Assembly (NCBI GenBank): GCA_947497585.1
Contig: CANMHG010000004.1
Coordinates: 124,001-188,000, forward strand
DNA: 64,000 bases
Direction: 5' to 3'
From: an uncultured Bacillaceae bacterium
Lineage (GTDB): Bacteria > Bacillota > Bacilli > Bacillales > Bacillaceae_L
Shown in pieces: positions 52,166 to 59,305 of the stretch; within the stretch, counting starts at the first letter, position 1, and each line of letters starts with the position of its first letter. Position numbers and translations under genes: made by a program. Below the pieces are notes generated by a model that saw only the letters and a list, made by a program, of their open reading frames with translations, did not search any database and had not been told where the DNA came from.

Positions 52166-53437
52166 ATGGAGACTCAGGTATTGATGGATAATTTGTGGGT
52201 TATGCTTGGCACGATTTTAGTGTTTTTTATGTTAGGTGGATTTATTTTACTTGAGGCTGGATCTACTCGAATGAAAAATGCGGGCCATATTGCTGGTAAA
52301 ACGATTTTCACAGCTGGTATTGGGGCATTGGTCTTCTGGGCTGTTGGATACGGATTTATATATGGAGAAGGTAACGCATTTATTGGTTTATCCAATTTCT
52401 TTTACGGTGATGCTTCAACTGTTGAGGAAGGCTTAACACCTGCAGTTGATTTTATGTTTCAAATGATGTTTGCACTTGTTTCATTAACAATCGCATTTGG
52501 AGGATTTGCTGAACGAGCAAAGCTCTCGGCGTATGTGATCTTTGCTGTGTTATTCTCAGCATTAATTTATCCAGTTGTTGCTCATTGGATCTGGGGTGGC
52601 GGCTGGTTAGGTGAACATGGTAAACAAGACTTTGCTGGCTCTACGGTGGTTCATTTAACAGGTGCAATGGCAGCTTTAGCCGCAACAGTTATCTTAAAAC
52701 CACGTATTGGAAAATACAATAAAGACGGCTCTTCAAGTGAGATTGCTGGTCATAATCAAGTATATACAGCATTAGGAGTCTTAATTCTATGGGTAGGTTG
52801 GTTCGGATTTAATGCAGGAAGTACATTCGGTGTGGCAGATGGATTCTTTGGATTCGTTGGATTAAACACACAGTTAGCTGCAGCAGCAGGTGCCATTGCT
52901 GCAATGTTTGTCGCCTGGGTTGTAAGTGGGAAAGCAGATGTGCCAACTACGTTAAATGGAGCATTAGCCGGTCTTGTTGCCATTACAGCTTCATGTGGAT
53001 TTGTTGAACCGTGGGCAGCGGTTGTGATTGGTTTAATTGGCGGACTTATCGTTTTCTATAGTATGAAGTTGTTTGATAATGCAAAGATTGATGATCCGAT
53101 TTTTGCTCTATCCGTTCATGGAACAGTTGGGATTTGGGGAACTCTTTCTAACGGACTTTTCGCCGTTCCATCTTTATCAACAGATATTGGCTGGGGGCAA
53201 GCAGGTTTATTTTATGGAGGAGGCTTCACTCAATTAGGAGTTCAAATCTTAGGAGTAGCTGCTTCAGGTGTCTATGCATTCGTCGTTTCCTTCATTATTT
53301 TAAAGGTAATGGATAAAGCACTGGGTGGAATTCGAGTAACAGAAGAGGAAGAAATCATTGGTCTTGATTTAAGTGAACATGGAAGCTACGGATATCCAGA
53401 AAGCATTTCAGCACCAAATGAAAAAGCAGGTGCTTAG
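52166..53437 (+). CDS. amtB: Ammonium transporter AmtB (NrgA)
   Basis: Membrane channel of 423 residues with eleven helices that brings in ammonium when nitrogen is low. The pore His pair is in VVAHWIWGGGWL and LSVHGTVGIWGTLSNG, and FNAGSTFG is conserved. The C-terminal tail (from about 395) is acidic and ends YGYPESISAPNEKAGA; in other AmtB proteins the tail meets the PII protein GlnK. glnK normally follows; here a nucleotidyltransferase gene starts 3 nt after the stop. Confidence 0.95.
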   Translation: METQVLMDNLWVMLGTILVFFMLGGFILLEAGSTRMKNAGHIAGKTIFTAGIGALVFWAVGYGFIYGEGNAFIGLSNFFYGDASTVEEGLTPAVDFMFQMMFALVSLTIAFGGFAERAKLSAYVIFAVLFSALIYPVVAHWIWGGGWLGEHGKQDFAGSTVVHLTGAMAALAATVILKPRIGKYNKDGSSSEIAGHNQVYTALGVLILWVGWFGFNAGSTFGVADGFFGFVGLNTQLAAAAGAIAAMFVAWVVSGKADVPTTLNGALAGLVAITASCGFVEPWAAVVIGLIGGLIVFYSMKLFDNAKIDDPIFALSVHGTVGIWGTLSNGLFAVPSLSTDIGWGQAGLFYGGGFTQLGVQILGVAASGVYAFVVSFIILKVMDKALGGIRVTEEEEIIGLDLSEHGSYGYPESISAPNEKAGA

Positions 53438-53440
53438 AAA

Positions 53441-54451
53441 ATGGTCTTTGTTAAATATACTGAGAACAGTGAGCTTGATGAAGAGAAGAATGATTATCAA
53501 AAAATAAGACAATTGCGAGAGAGTGAGATTCTTAAGTTTTCACATGATCACATGACTCTGAACCACTTTCATGATCACCTTATGAAAAAAACAGTTCAGC
53601 TTGCAATAGAGAAAATGGAAAGCGAGTTTGGGCCAGTCCCAGCTCTCTTTGCTTTTTTTACAATGGGAAGTGCTGCAAGGTCAGAACAATCTATTTGGAG
53701 TGATCAAGACCATGGTTTAATTTTTGCAGGAAACGAACAGGAAAAACCTTATTTTTTACAACTAGGAACTGAGATTTCTAAAGGGTTACATGAGGTTGGT
53801 TATGAATACTGTGATGGCAATGTTATGGCTTCGAACGTGAAATGGTGTCATTCAATTGGTGGCTGGGAGCATCAACTAACTGATTGGCTTGATGAGGCTA
53901 GCTGGGAATCTCTTCGTTATTTTACTACATTCTATGACTCTCGTGTTTTGTTGGGAGAAGAAGGCTATTTGCGTATTTTAAAAGAAACATCGATTCGTAG
54001 ACTGAATGAAGAGTCTTTTTTATACTCTCGGCTACTCGATAATATTAGTCATGTAAAGAAGGGAATTGGTGTCCTAGGTCAGTTTTTACCGGACACCTAT
54101 GGGAAGAGACTAGGTCGTCTTAATAGTAAGGATGCTATCTTTTTCCCTTACGTAAATTCCATTCGTTTGCTCGCGTTGAAGGAGGCCATCCTAGATCCTT
54201 CAACAATAGGTCGGTTTGAAAAATTACCCCATCACTTATCACACATAAAAAGCTATCAATCTCATTTTGAAAAACTGTTAGAATTGCGACTTTTATTAAA
54301 AAGGAATGCAACAAACTATGAGGATGTTCATTATGTAACTATCGATTCATTATCAAAATTTGAAAAGCAAGAGCTTAAACACATTATGAAAAAAGGTTAT
54401 AAGCTGTTTAATGAGACAAAAGAAATCATCCTTAAAGGGTGTCGGTCATGA
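53441..54451 (+). CDS. DUF294-type putative nucleotidyltransferase (GlnD-like catalytic domain)
   Basis: Protein of 336 residues. Residues about 60-170 are a pol-beta-like nucleotidyltransferase domain with GS at 76-77, Arg80 and the metal pair Asp88/Asp90 (GSAARSEQSIWSDQD). The rest is the helical DUF294 C-terminal domain (from about 195). This domain pair is found in GlnD-like proteins, but no HD or ACT domains are present. The ribosome site lies in the amtB end. Co-transcribed with amtB, it may modify a nitrogen-signalling partner. This is inference; the target is unknown. Confidence 0.82.
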   Translation: MVFVKYTENSELDEEKNDYQKIRQLRESEILKFSHDHMTLNHFHDHLMKKTVQLAIEKMESEFGPVPALFAFFTMGSAARSEQSIWSDQDHGLIFAGNEQEKPYFLQLGTEISKGLHEVGYEYCDGNVMASNVKWCHSIGGWEHQLTDWLDEASWESLRYFTTFYDSRVLLGEEGYLRILKETSIRRLNEESFLYSRLLDNISHVKKGIGVLGQFLPDTYGKRLGRLNSKDAIFFPYVNSIRLLALKEAILDPSTIGRFEKLPHHLSHIKSYQSHFEKLLELRLLLKRNATNYEDVHYVTIDSLSKFEKQELKHIMKKGYKLFNETKEIILKGCRS

Positions 54452-55176
54452 GGAATCAGGTTGTACAGTTTATGAAACAGTTATCTGGAAAGCTGAGCCC
54501 AAGTTTTTTTAGTTCTGTTTCTACTCAAAATAACGCCGCAAACATTGCATTTCTTAGACAACTACAGCGTGAAATGAAGGTAGAAGATGTGCTTCAGGTA
54601 CCTTTTTCAGAATTAAAGGTAGTTGTGTTTGATTTAGAGACAACAGGTTTTTACCCGCAAAAGGGTGACCGGATACTATCGATAGGTGCTGTAAAAGTAG
54701 TTGGTGATCAACTCAAGGATAGTGACATGTTTTACTCGTTAGTGAACAATAAAAATCCACTACCTGATACCATAAAAGAGTTGACGGGAATCTGTGAGGA
54801 TGTTCTAGAACAAGCACCAGAATTAGGAACCGTCCTACGAGAATTCTATCGATTTGCACAAACAGACCCACTCATTGCACACCACGCAATTCATGAGAAG
54901 AACTTCATGCACCATGCTAGTTGGTCAACTTTAAAAGTGAGTTTTCAACATAGACTAATCGACACATCTTTCTTAACAAAGATTGTGGAGCCTGAAATAA
55001 GCTTGGTTAGTCTAGACGAATGCTGCAACCATTTTGGAATACAGATCGATAATAGACATCACGCACTACATGATGCCATTGCAACTGCAAAGCTCTGGAC
55101 AAAAAGCATCCAACTAATTCAAGAACACGGCTTTCACACTCTATCAGATGTCTATAACCACCTAGCAAAACGTTAA
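54448..55176 (+). CDS. DnaQ-like 3'-5' exonuclease (DEDDh family)
   Basis: Protein of 242 residues with an RNase-T/DnaQ exonuclease domain from about 56. Motif I has Asp62 and Glu64 (FDLETTG), motif III is HHALHDAIATA with the DEDDh His and last Asp. In motif II the expected Asp is Glu (AHHAIHEKNF), which could weaken catalysis. The ATG overlaps the stop of the nucleotidyltransferase gene (ATGA), so both are coupled. DUF294 and such exonucleases also occur together beside transporters in other bacteria. The operon ends at a dispersed palindrome. Confidence 0.85.
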   Translation: MRNQVVQFMKQLSGKLSPSFFSSVSTQNNAANIAFLRQLQREMKVEDVLQVPFSELKVVVFDLETTGFYPQKGDRILSIGAVKVVGDQLKDSDMFYSLVNNKNPLPDTIKELTGICEDVLEQAPELGTVLREFYRFAQTDPLIAHHAIHEKNFMHHASWSTLKVSFQHRLIDTSFLTKIVEPEISLVSLDECCNHFGIQIDNRHHALHDAIATAKLWTKSIQLIQEHGFHTLSDVYNHLAKR

Positions 55177-55181
55177 AATAT

Positions 55182-55233
55182 GGGGCCTGACCCCCAGTGC
55201 GTTAAAGCTTTAAAGCACCGGGGGTCAGGCCCC
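55182..55233. repeat. Dispersed palindrome
   Basis: Standard arms, centre AGTGCGTTAAAGCTTTAAAGCACC. Five bases after the exonuclease stop, followed by the flank CTGTCACAATTTA. Confidence 0.92.
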
Positions 55234-55345
55234 CTCTGTCACAATTTAGGTAAACATTTTTTGAACGTATTAAAGGAAATTTCTTAAGTAATGTCTAAAT
55301 ATACTAACATAGGATGAAAAACATAACGGTTTGGAGGAGACTCGA

Positions 55346-55501
55346 ATGTTAAAAAATTACGATGTGAAAAAGCAGGTAACTGTTGATTCCACAGTATTAC
55401 TGCAAGGGATTGTAAAGGCGATTTTTAAAGATAATATTCATGTTCAAATCGGCGGAAAGGTTATTTCTTTACCTATAACAGAAGTTAACATTGCTAAATA
55501 A
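55346..55501 (+). CDS. 51-residue beta-rich protein, paralogue 1
   Basis: ATG 55346 comes seven bases after GGAGGAG and opens 51 codons: MLKNYDVKKQVTVDS, then the core GIVKAIFKDNIHVQIGGKV, ending SLPITEVNIAK. The alternation of hydrophobic residues points to a small beta barrel (SH3- or KOW-like). A near copy lies at 56164-56319. The shared core and differing codons show both are under selection. I do not know the family; the YppG-like gene between them suggests a spore role. Confidence 0.85.
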   Translation: MLKNYDVKKQVTVDSTVLLQGIVKAIFKDNIHVQIGGKVISLPITEVNIAK

Positions 55502-55674
55502 TAGATGAAGGAGCATGCCAATCTAGTAGGGAAGTACTGGAGAGGGATGCTCTTTTTGTACTCGTTTTGATTTTTCAAACCTCATTAATTTTCCTCTCTA
55601 AACTAGTTTAAGTACCCTTCCCTTCTTAGCAAAAAGCTCATATGAATAAATAAGAATGAAGGGAGGTTTTTTAT

Positions 55675-55983
55675 ATGTTTCCACCAAGACAAGTTCCCTT
55701 ACGTAGAGCAGCAGCTGGTAACCCTTTAAATAGACGTCCTTTTCCCGGGCAGGGTGTACCTAGACCCAGACCACATAGGGTTCCATTTGCATCTCCTTTA
55801 GGAAGACCGCCTAGACAAATTGGGCCATCAACTGGACAACGCAGGGATTTATTATCGTATTTTCGAAAAGAAGATGGGACTTATGACTTTCAAAAAATGA
55901 CTGCAACAGCAGGACAAATAAGAGGTGTGTATAATCAAGTAGTAGGATTTGCCCCAATGATTACAAAATTATTTGGTAGATAG
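55675..55983 (+). CDS. YppG-like spore protein
   Basis: Protein of 102 residues: a Pro/Arg-rich disordered first half (about 1-58, with RRPFPGQGVPRPRPHRVPF) and a helical second half RRDLLSYFRKEDGTYDFQKM, then ATAGQIRGVYNQVVGF. This is the YppG/YqfQ-type layout of small coat-associated proteins in bacilli (LLSYF...DG..D..K). AAGGGAGG precedes the ATG. Flanked by the two 51-residue paralogues. Confidence 0.72.
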   Translation: MFPPRQVPLRRAAAGNPLNRRPFPGQGVPRPRPHRVPFASPLGRPPRQIGPSTGQRRDLLSYFRKEDGTYDFQKMTATAGQIRGVYNQVVGFAPMITKLFGR

Positions 55984-56038
55984 TTGGTATGAGGTGGACG
56001 GGTCTTAGAATAATTGTTGATGCCCGTACCATTCTTAA

Positions 56039-56090
56039 GGCCTGACAAGTACGAAGTTGCATTTTTCTATTCTTAGTCAGGCCCGTTTTT
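56039..56090 (+). terminator. Probable terminator after the YppG-like gene
   Basis: GGCCTGAC pairs with GTCAGGCC over 29 bases, followed by CGTTTTTA. The core octamer equals that of the dispersed palindrome, but the centre differs; it may be a decayed relative. Confidence 0.6.
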
Positions 56091-56163
56091 ATATTTGTAG
56101 TCATAAAGTAATAAAAAAGCCAATATAATTTTTTTACTATACCTGTTGAAGGGAGTAATTGAT

Positions 56164-56319
56164 ATGTTAAAAGAACAGGAACTAAAAAAGGAAGTAACGA
56201 TAAATTCAACCGTCCTTTTAAAGGGAATCGTAAAAGCTATATTTAAAGACAATATACATGTCCAAATTGGAGGAAAGGTCATATCCATGCCGATATCAGA
56301 AGTGAACGTGGTAAAATAG
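56164..56319 (+). CDS. 51-residue beta-rich protein, paralogue 2
   Basis: ATG 56164 follows AAGGGAG and opens 51 codons: MLKEQELKKEVTINS, then the same core GIVKAIFKDNIHVQIGGKV, ending SMPISEVNVVK. About 35 of 51 residues agree with paralogue 1, nearly all in the core. DNA differs at many third positions, so it is an older duplication kept by selection. Role unknown. Confidence 0.85.
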   Translation: MLKEQELKKEVTINSTVLLKGIVKAIFKDNIHVQIGGKVISMPISEVNVVK

Positions 56320-56386
56320 AGGTTGTATTTGGTAAACTTCCAATCTCTCAAAATATATCTAATCTTGTTTTTTTGTTATATAAATG

Positions 56387-56607
56387 TTGCATTTGTAACT
56401 GAATCGTAATATATTATTAATGTACTTACAGCCTTTAGTAATTTAGCTAAAGGAAAATCTGTTAATATAGCAGCAGTAGTAGCCTGCTATAGACAACATA
56501 GGACCATTATGTTTGACCCCTATCTAAACATATATAGGTTTTACAATTGAATGAAACAAAAAAGAGTTGGTGAACCAAAATTAAAAGTACAGGTCACCAA
56601 CTTTTGT
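56387..56607 (+). ncRNA. Possible structured non-coding transcript
   Basis: No frame is open here, yet there are three small hairpins in a row: CCTTTAG/CTAAAGG (about 56435-56456), ATAGCAG/CTGCTAT (56467-56490) and AACATA/TATGTT (56494-56513). A weak promoter (TTGCAT 56387-56392, 17 bases, TATATT) lies before them and a good terminator after. It could equally be the 3' part of the preceding mRNA. Confidence 0.3.
56560..56607. terminator. Intrinsic terminator, 12-14-bp stem
   Basis: AAAGAGTTGGTGA and TCACCAACTTTTG pair over a 20-base loop, with A-run before and T-run after, so it is bidirectional. Confidence 0.75.
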
Positions 56608-56614
56608 CATTTAT

Positions 56615-56666
56615 GGGGCCTGACCCCCGGTGCGTTAACGCTTTAACGCACTGGGGGTCAGGCCCC
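56615..56666. repeat. Dispersed palindrome next to a terminator
   Basis: Perfect copy: GGGGCCTGACCCCCGG, GTGCGTTAACGCTTTAACGC, then AC and TGGGGGTCAGGCCCC. It follows an ordinary terminator by eight bases and is not at a stop codon. Confidence 0.95.
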
Positions 56667-56786
56667 TGTTTTTATGTGCTGTTATTTCAGCAGATTGTAG
56701 AAGAAGTGACAGACAAGGAATGATGATATACTAGTTGTAAAGGCAGGAGATCTGCCCCTTTTTACTAACAAAGGTTGTGTTTTGAT

Positions 56787-57356
56787 TTGTATACAGAAAT
56801 TTATATGGTTAGACATGCTCACTCTGTGTTCTCCCTAGAAAACGAAGAAACACGGGAGTTATCAGAAAAAGGCTGGCAAGATGCCGGAAGAATTACCGAG
56901 ATCCTGTTTGATGAAGAAATCGATGTTATCTACTCAAGCTCATATGTACGAGCACTCCAAACAGTAGCAGGGCTAGCAAAGGCTTTACATAAGGAAGTAA
57001 TCTTAGATTCTCGTTTTCGGGAGAGGGATTTGGCGGCAAGGGACCACCGGTTTGAAAACCCAACTGAGGCGATGATTCATGTATTTAATCACACAACGTT
57101 TAAGTTTCCTGGTGGTGAATCAAATCAAGAGGTTCAAGACAGAGGAATTGCAGGGTTAAAAGATATTTTTAACAATCATAAAGGTCAAAAAGTTGCTATT
57201 GGCATTCATGGTAACATCATGACTTGTACAATGAATTACTTTGATCCAAAATACAACTTTGAGTTTTGGCAGAAAACCACAAAACCAGATATCTATAGAC
57301 TTACATTAAATGATATGTTTAAGCTTGTGAAATGCGAGAGGCTTTGGAAGATATGA
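56787..57356 (+). CDS. Histidine phosphatase superfamily protein
   Basis: Phosphoglycerate-mutase-like enzyme of about 189 residues. Catalytic His10 is in MVRHAHS, the second Arg in SSSYVRALQT, Glu in RERDLAARD, and the late His in IGIHGNIM. It hydrolyses a phospho-substrate that is not known. The start is uncertain: TTG 56787 gives MYTEIYMVRHA with AAGGTTG upstream, and TTG 56775 is also open. Confidence 0.82.
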   Translation: MYTEIYMVRHAHSVFSLENEETRELSEKGWQDAGRITEILFDEEIDVIYSSSYVRALQTVAGLAKALHKEVILDSRFRERDLAARDHRFENPTEAMIHVFNHTTFKFPGGESNQEVQDRGIAGLKDIFNNHKGQKVAIGIHGNIMTCTMNYFDPKYNFEFWQKTTKPDIYRLTLNDMFKLVKCERLWKI

Positions 57357-57435
57357 CAATCTGGGCTAGCTTCTCTGTTAGACAAATATAGGCAAACGTG
57401 TTTAATAAACAGTAAAAAAGTTTAAGGGGGATAAT

Positions 57436-57807
57436 ATGAAATTATATCGTGTGATTATACCAGTTTCTAATATAGAACTAGCAACAAAGTTTTATCAAAA
57501 GATTTTAAGTATGGAAGGGAATAGAGTATCTGAAGGAAGACATTATTTTGATTGTGGAGGAACGATCTTAGCTTGTTTTGACCCAAAAGCAGATGGGGAC
57601 GAATTTGAAGCTAGACCAAACCCAGATCATATCTATTTATCTACCGCAAACCTTGAAGAGATACTTACTAACATCTTAGATTGGGATACTAATCTCATAG
57701 TTGACCCAATTAACACCCAACCATGGGGTGAAAAGACACTTTACGCAAAAGACCCCTTCGGCAATCCACTCTGCTTTGTAGATGAAAAAACTGTATTCAA
57801 GGGATAA
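57436..57807 (+). CDS. VOC-family protein
   Basis: Single glyoxalase-fold protein of 123 residues: RVIIPVSNIELATKFYQKIL, FDCGGTILACFD, and the end LYAKDPFGNPLCFVDE. It probably binds a metal or small ligand as a homodimer. AAGGGGG precedes the ATG. Its stop is four bases before a dispersed palindrome. Confidence 0.82.
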   Translation: MKLYRVIIPVSNIELATKFYQKILSMEGNRVSEGRHYFDCGGTILACFDPKADGDEFEARPNPDHIYLSTANLEEILTNILDWDTNLIVDPINTQPWGEKTLYAKDPFGNPLCFVDEKTVFKG

Positions 57808-57811
57808 AACT

Positions 57812-57863
57812 GGGGCCTGACCCCCGCTGCGTTAATACATTAACGCGCCGGGGGTCAGGCCCC
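57812..57863. repeat. Dispersed palindrome holding a stop codon
   Basis: Standard arms with centre TGCGTTAATACATTAACGCG. On the minus strand GGGGCCTGA ends the MFS gene: its last residues (GA) and TGA stop lie inside the element. Confidence 0.92.
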
Positions 57864-59030
57864 TTCTGTCACAATTTCCTTATCATGCACTCTTAATATG
57901 CAGACTAAGGCAAGAACCAGACTGCCTGATGCGACCCAAAATAAGATACCAAAGCCGAAGAAGTCAATGAAAAGACCTAAGGTTGGTGGAGAGATGATGG
58001 CGGCTAAGGACGAAACTAAATAATAAAGCCCTGTACGTGTTCCATAACTAGTTGTACTTCCGGTAGAAACGATAAAAGGGTACGCATTAATATTTACGCA
58101 TGCCCAGAACAATCCACCAAGAAAAAGGACAATTCTCAAATAGACTACTGACTCAATCCAATTTAATAACAAAAACGAAAAAATTAATCCAATAACCCCA
58201 ACTACGATAACCTTTTTCTTACCATACTTTGCTCCAAGTAATCCACTTGGTATTGCTGACAGCACAAAGCTTAAAGAGAAAAAGGTCAAAGAAAACGCGG
58301 AGGCACTTTTGCTCAAGTTCAGTTCATTAACACCATAGAGGGTAAACAAAGCTTCCATTCCTTGAATGGAGATAAACCAAAAAAAGATAGCTGCTAATAA
58401 GTACAAGGTGGGTGGATTTAATTCATCTTTATAATTAATTTTTGGAACGAGTGTTTCTGTATATGTAATCGAGTCCTTGTTTTCTTTTATATTTGTAAAA
58501 ACGACCCAGAGGACAAGTAATAATATCGCAGAGACAGCTAAAAAAGGGAGATAGTCTTTTATGCTAAATAGATAGGAACCAATGCTAAAAGCAAGGATTG
58601 CTCCACAGCCACCCATAAAATTAATAATACCGTTTGCTTTTGTATGGTGCACTACAGGTGTTATATCTGGCATTAATGCAATCGTTGGAGATCTAAAAAT
58701 GGCCATAGAAAGATTCATACATATCATGAAAAAGATTAACATAACTAAACTAGTATGAAAGGGAAGTAGAGCATAAAATAAGGCTGCAAGAGGTATCCCA
58801 ACTAGTAGGTAGGGCATGCGACGGCCAACTTTTGTTTGAGTCCGGTCACTGAGCTGACCGATATAGGGCTGCAAAAAGAGAGCGATATAATTATCTATTG
58901 TCATTAAAAAGCCTATCAATGCAGTACTCGTAATAAAATTATCAAGAAAAAATGGAACAAATCCATTATACAAAGACCATCCAATACTAATCCCAAAGAA
59001 ACCAAACCCCAACAGCCACGTTTTTCTCAT
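57855..59030 (-). CDS. MFS transporter (GPH/sugar-cation type)
   Basis: Major facilitator of 391 residues with twelve helices. The loop GQLSDRTQTKVGRRMPYLLVG is typical of the GPH/SLC45-like group that moves sugars with H+ or Na+. ATG 59030 follows AAGGAGAGG; nine extra codons to 59057 lack support. The C-terminus ends in a dispersed palindrome, so the original end may have been altered by a residue or two. Substrate unknown. Confidence 0.8.
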   Translation of the reverse strand: MRKTWLLGFGFFGISIGWSLYNGFVPFFLDNFITSTALIGFLMTIDNYIALFLQPYIGQLSDRTQTKVGRRMPYLLVGIPLAALFYALLPFHTSLVMLIFFMICMNLSMAIFRSPTIALMPDITPVVHHTKANGIINFMGGCGAILAFSIGSYLFSIKDYLPFLAVSAILLLVLWVVFTNIKENKDSITYTETLVPKINYKDELNPPTLYLLAAIFFWFISIQGMEALFTLYGVNELNLSKSASAFSLTFFSLSFVLSAIPSGLLGAKYGKKKVIVVGVIGLIFSFLLLNWIESVVYLRIVLFLGGLFWACVNINAYPFIVSTGSTTSYGTRTGLYYLVSSLAAIISPPTLGLFIDFFGFGILFWVASGSLVLALVCILRVHDKEIVTEGA

Positions 59031-59130
59031 GGCACCTCTCCTTGACCTCAATCTCACACAAAAAATTGCACTACTAATAGTATGCTGCCTAAAGCACTAT
59101 ATTGCTTGTTCAGGTTGAATTATGTCTTGT

Positions 59131-59182
59131 GGGGCCTGACCCCCAGTGCGTTAATGCTTTAACGCGCCGGGGGTCAGGCCCC
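59131..59182. repeat. Dispersed palindrome in a divergent region
   Basis: Centre AGTGCGTTAATGCTTTAACGCG. Flank TTATGTCTTGT precedes it and ACTTTTTT follows, giving a full terminator-like form. It lies between the starts of the MFS gene and asnB. Confidence 0.92.
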
Positions 59183-59305
59183 ACTTTTTTAAAAATTTCT
59201 CGTTTTTATTTGTAAAAATTGTATTTTGGTGGAAACTAATCCTTGAAATAGAACGTTACATAGTGCAGAAAGTTGATTTAAATATTGATGGAGGGATTTA
59301 AGGTT

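Noticed and set aside
59183..59305. T-box or riboswitch before asnB
   Set aside because: The leader is only about 120 nt and has neither the T-box bulge sequence nor a competing terminator hairpin.
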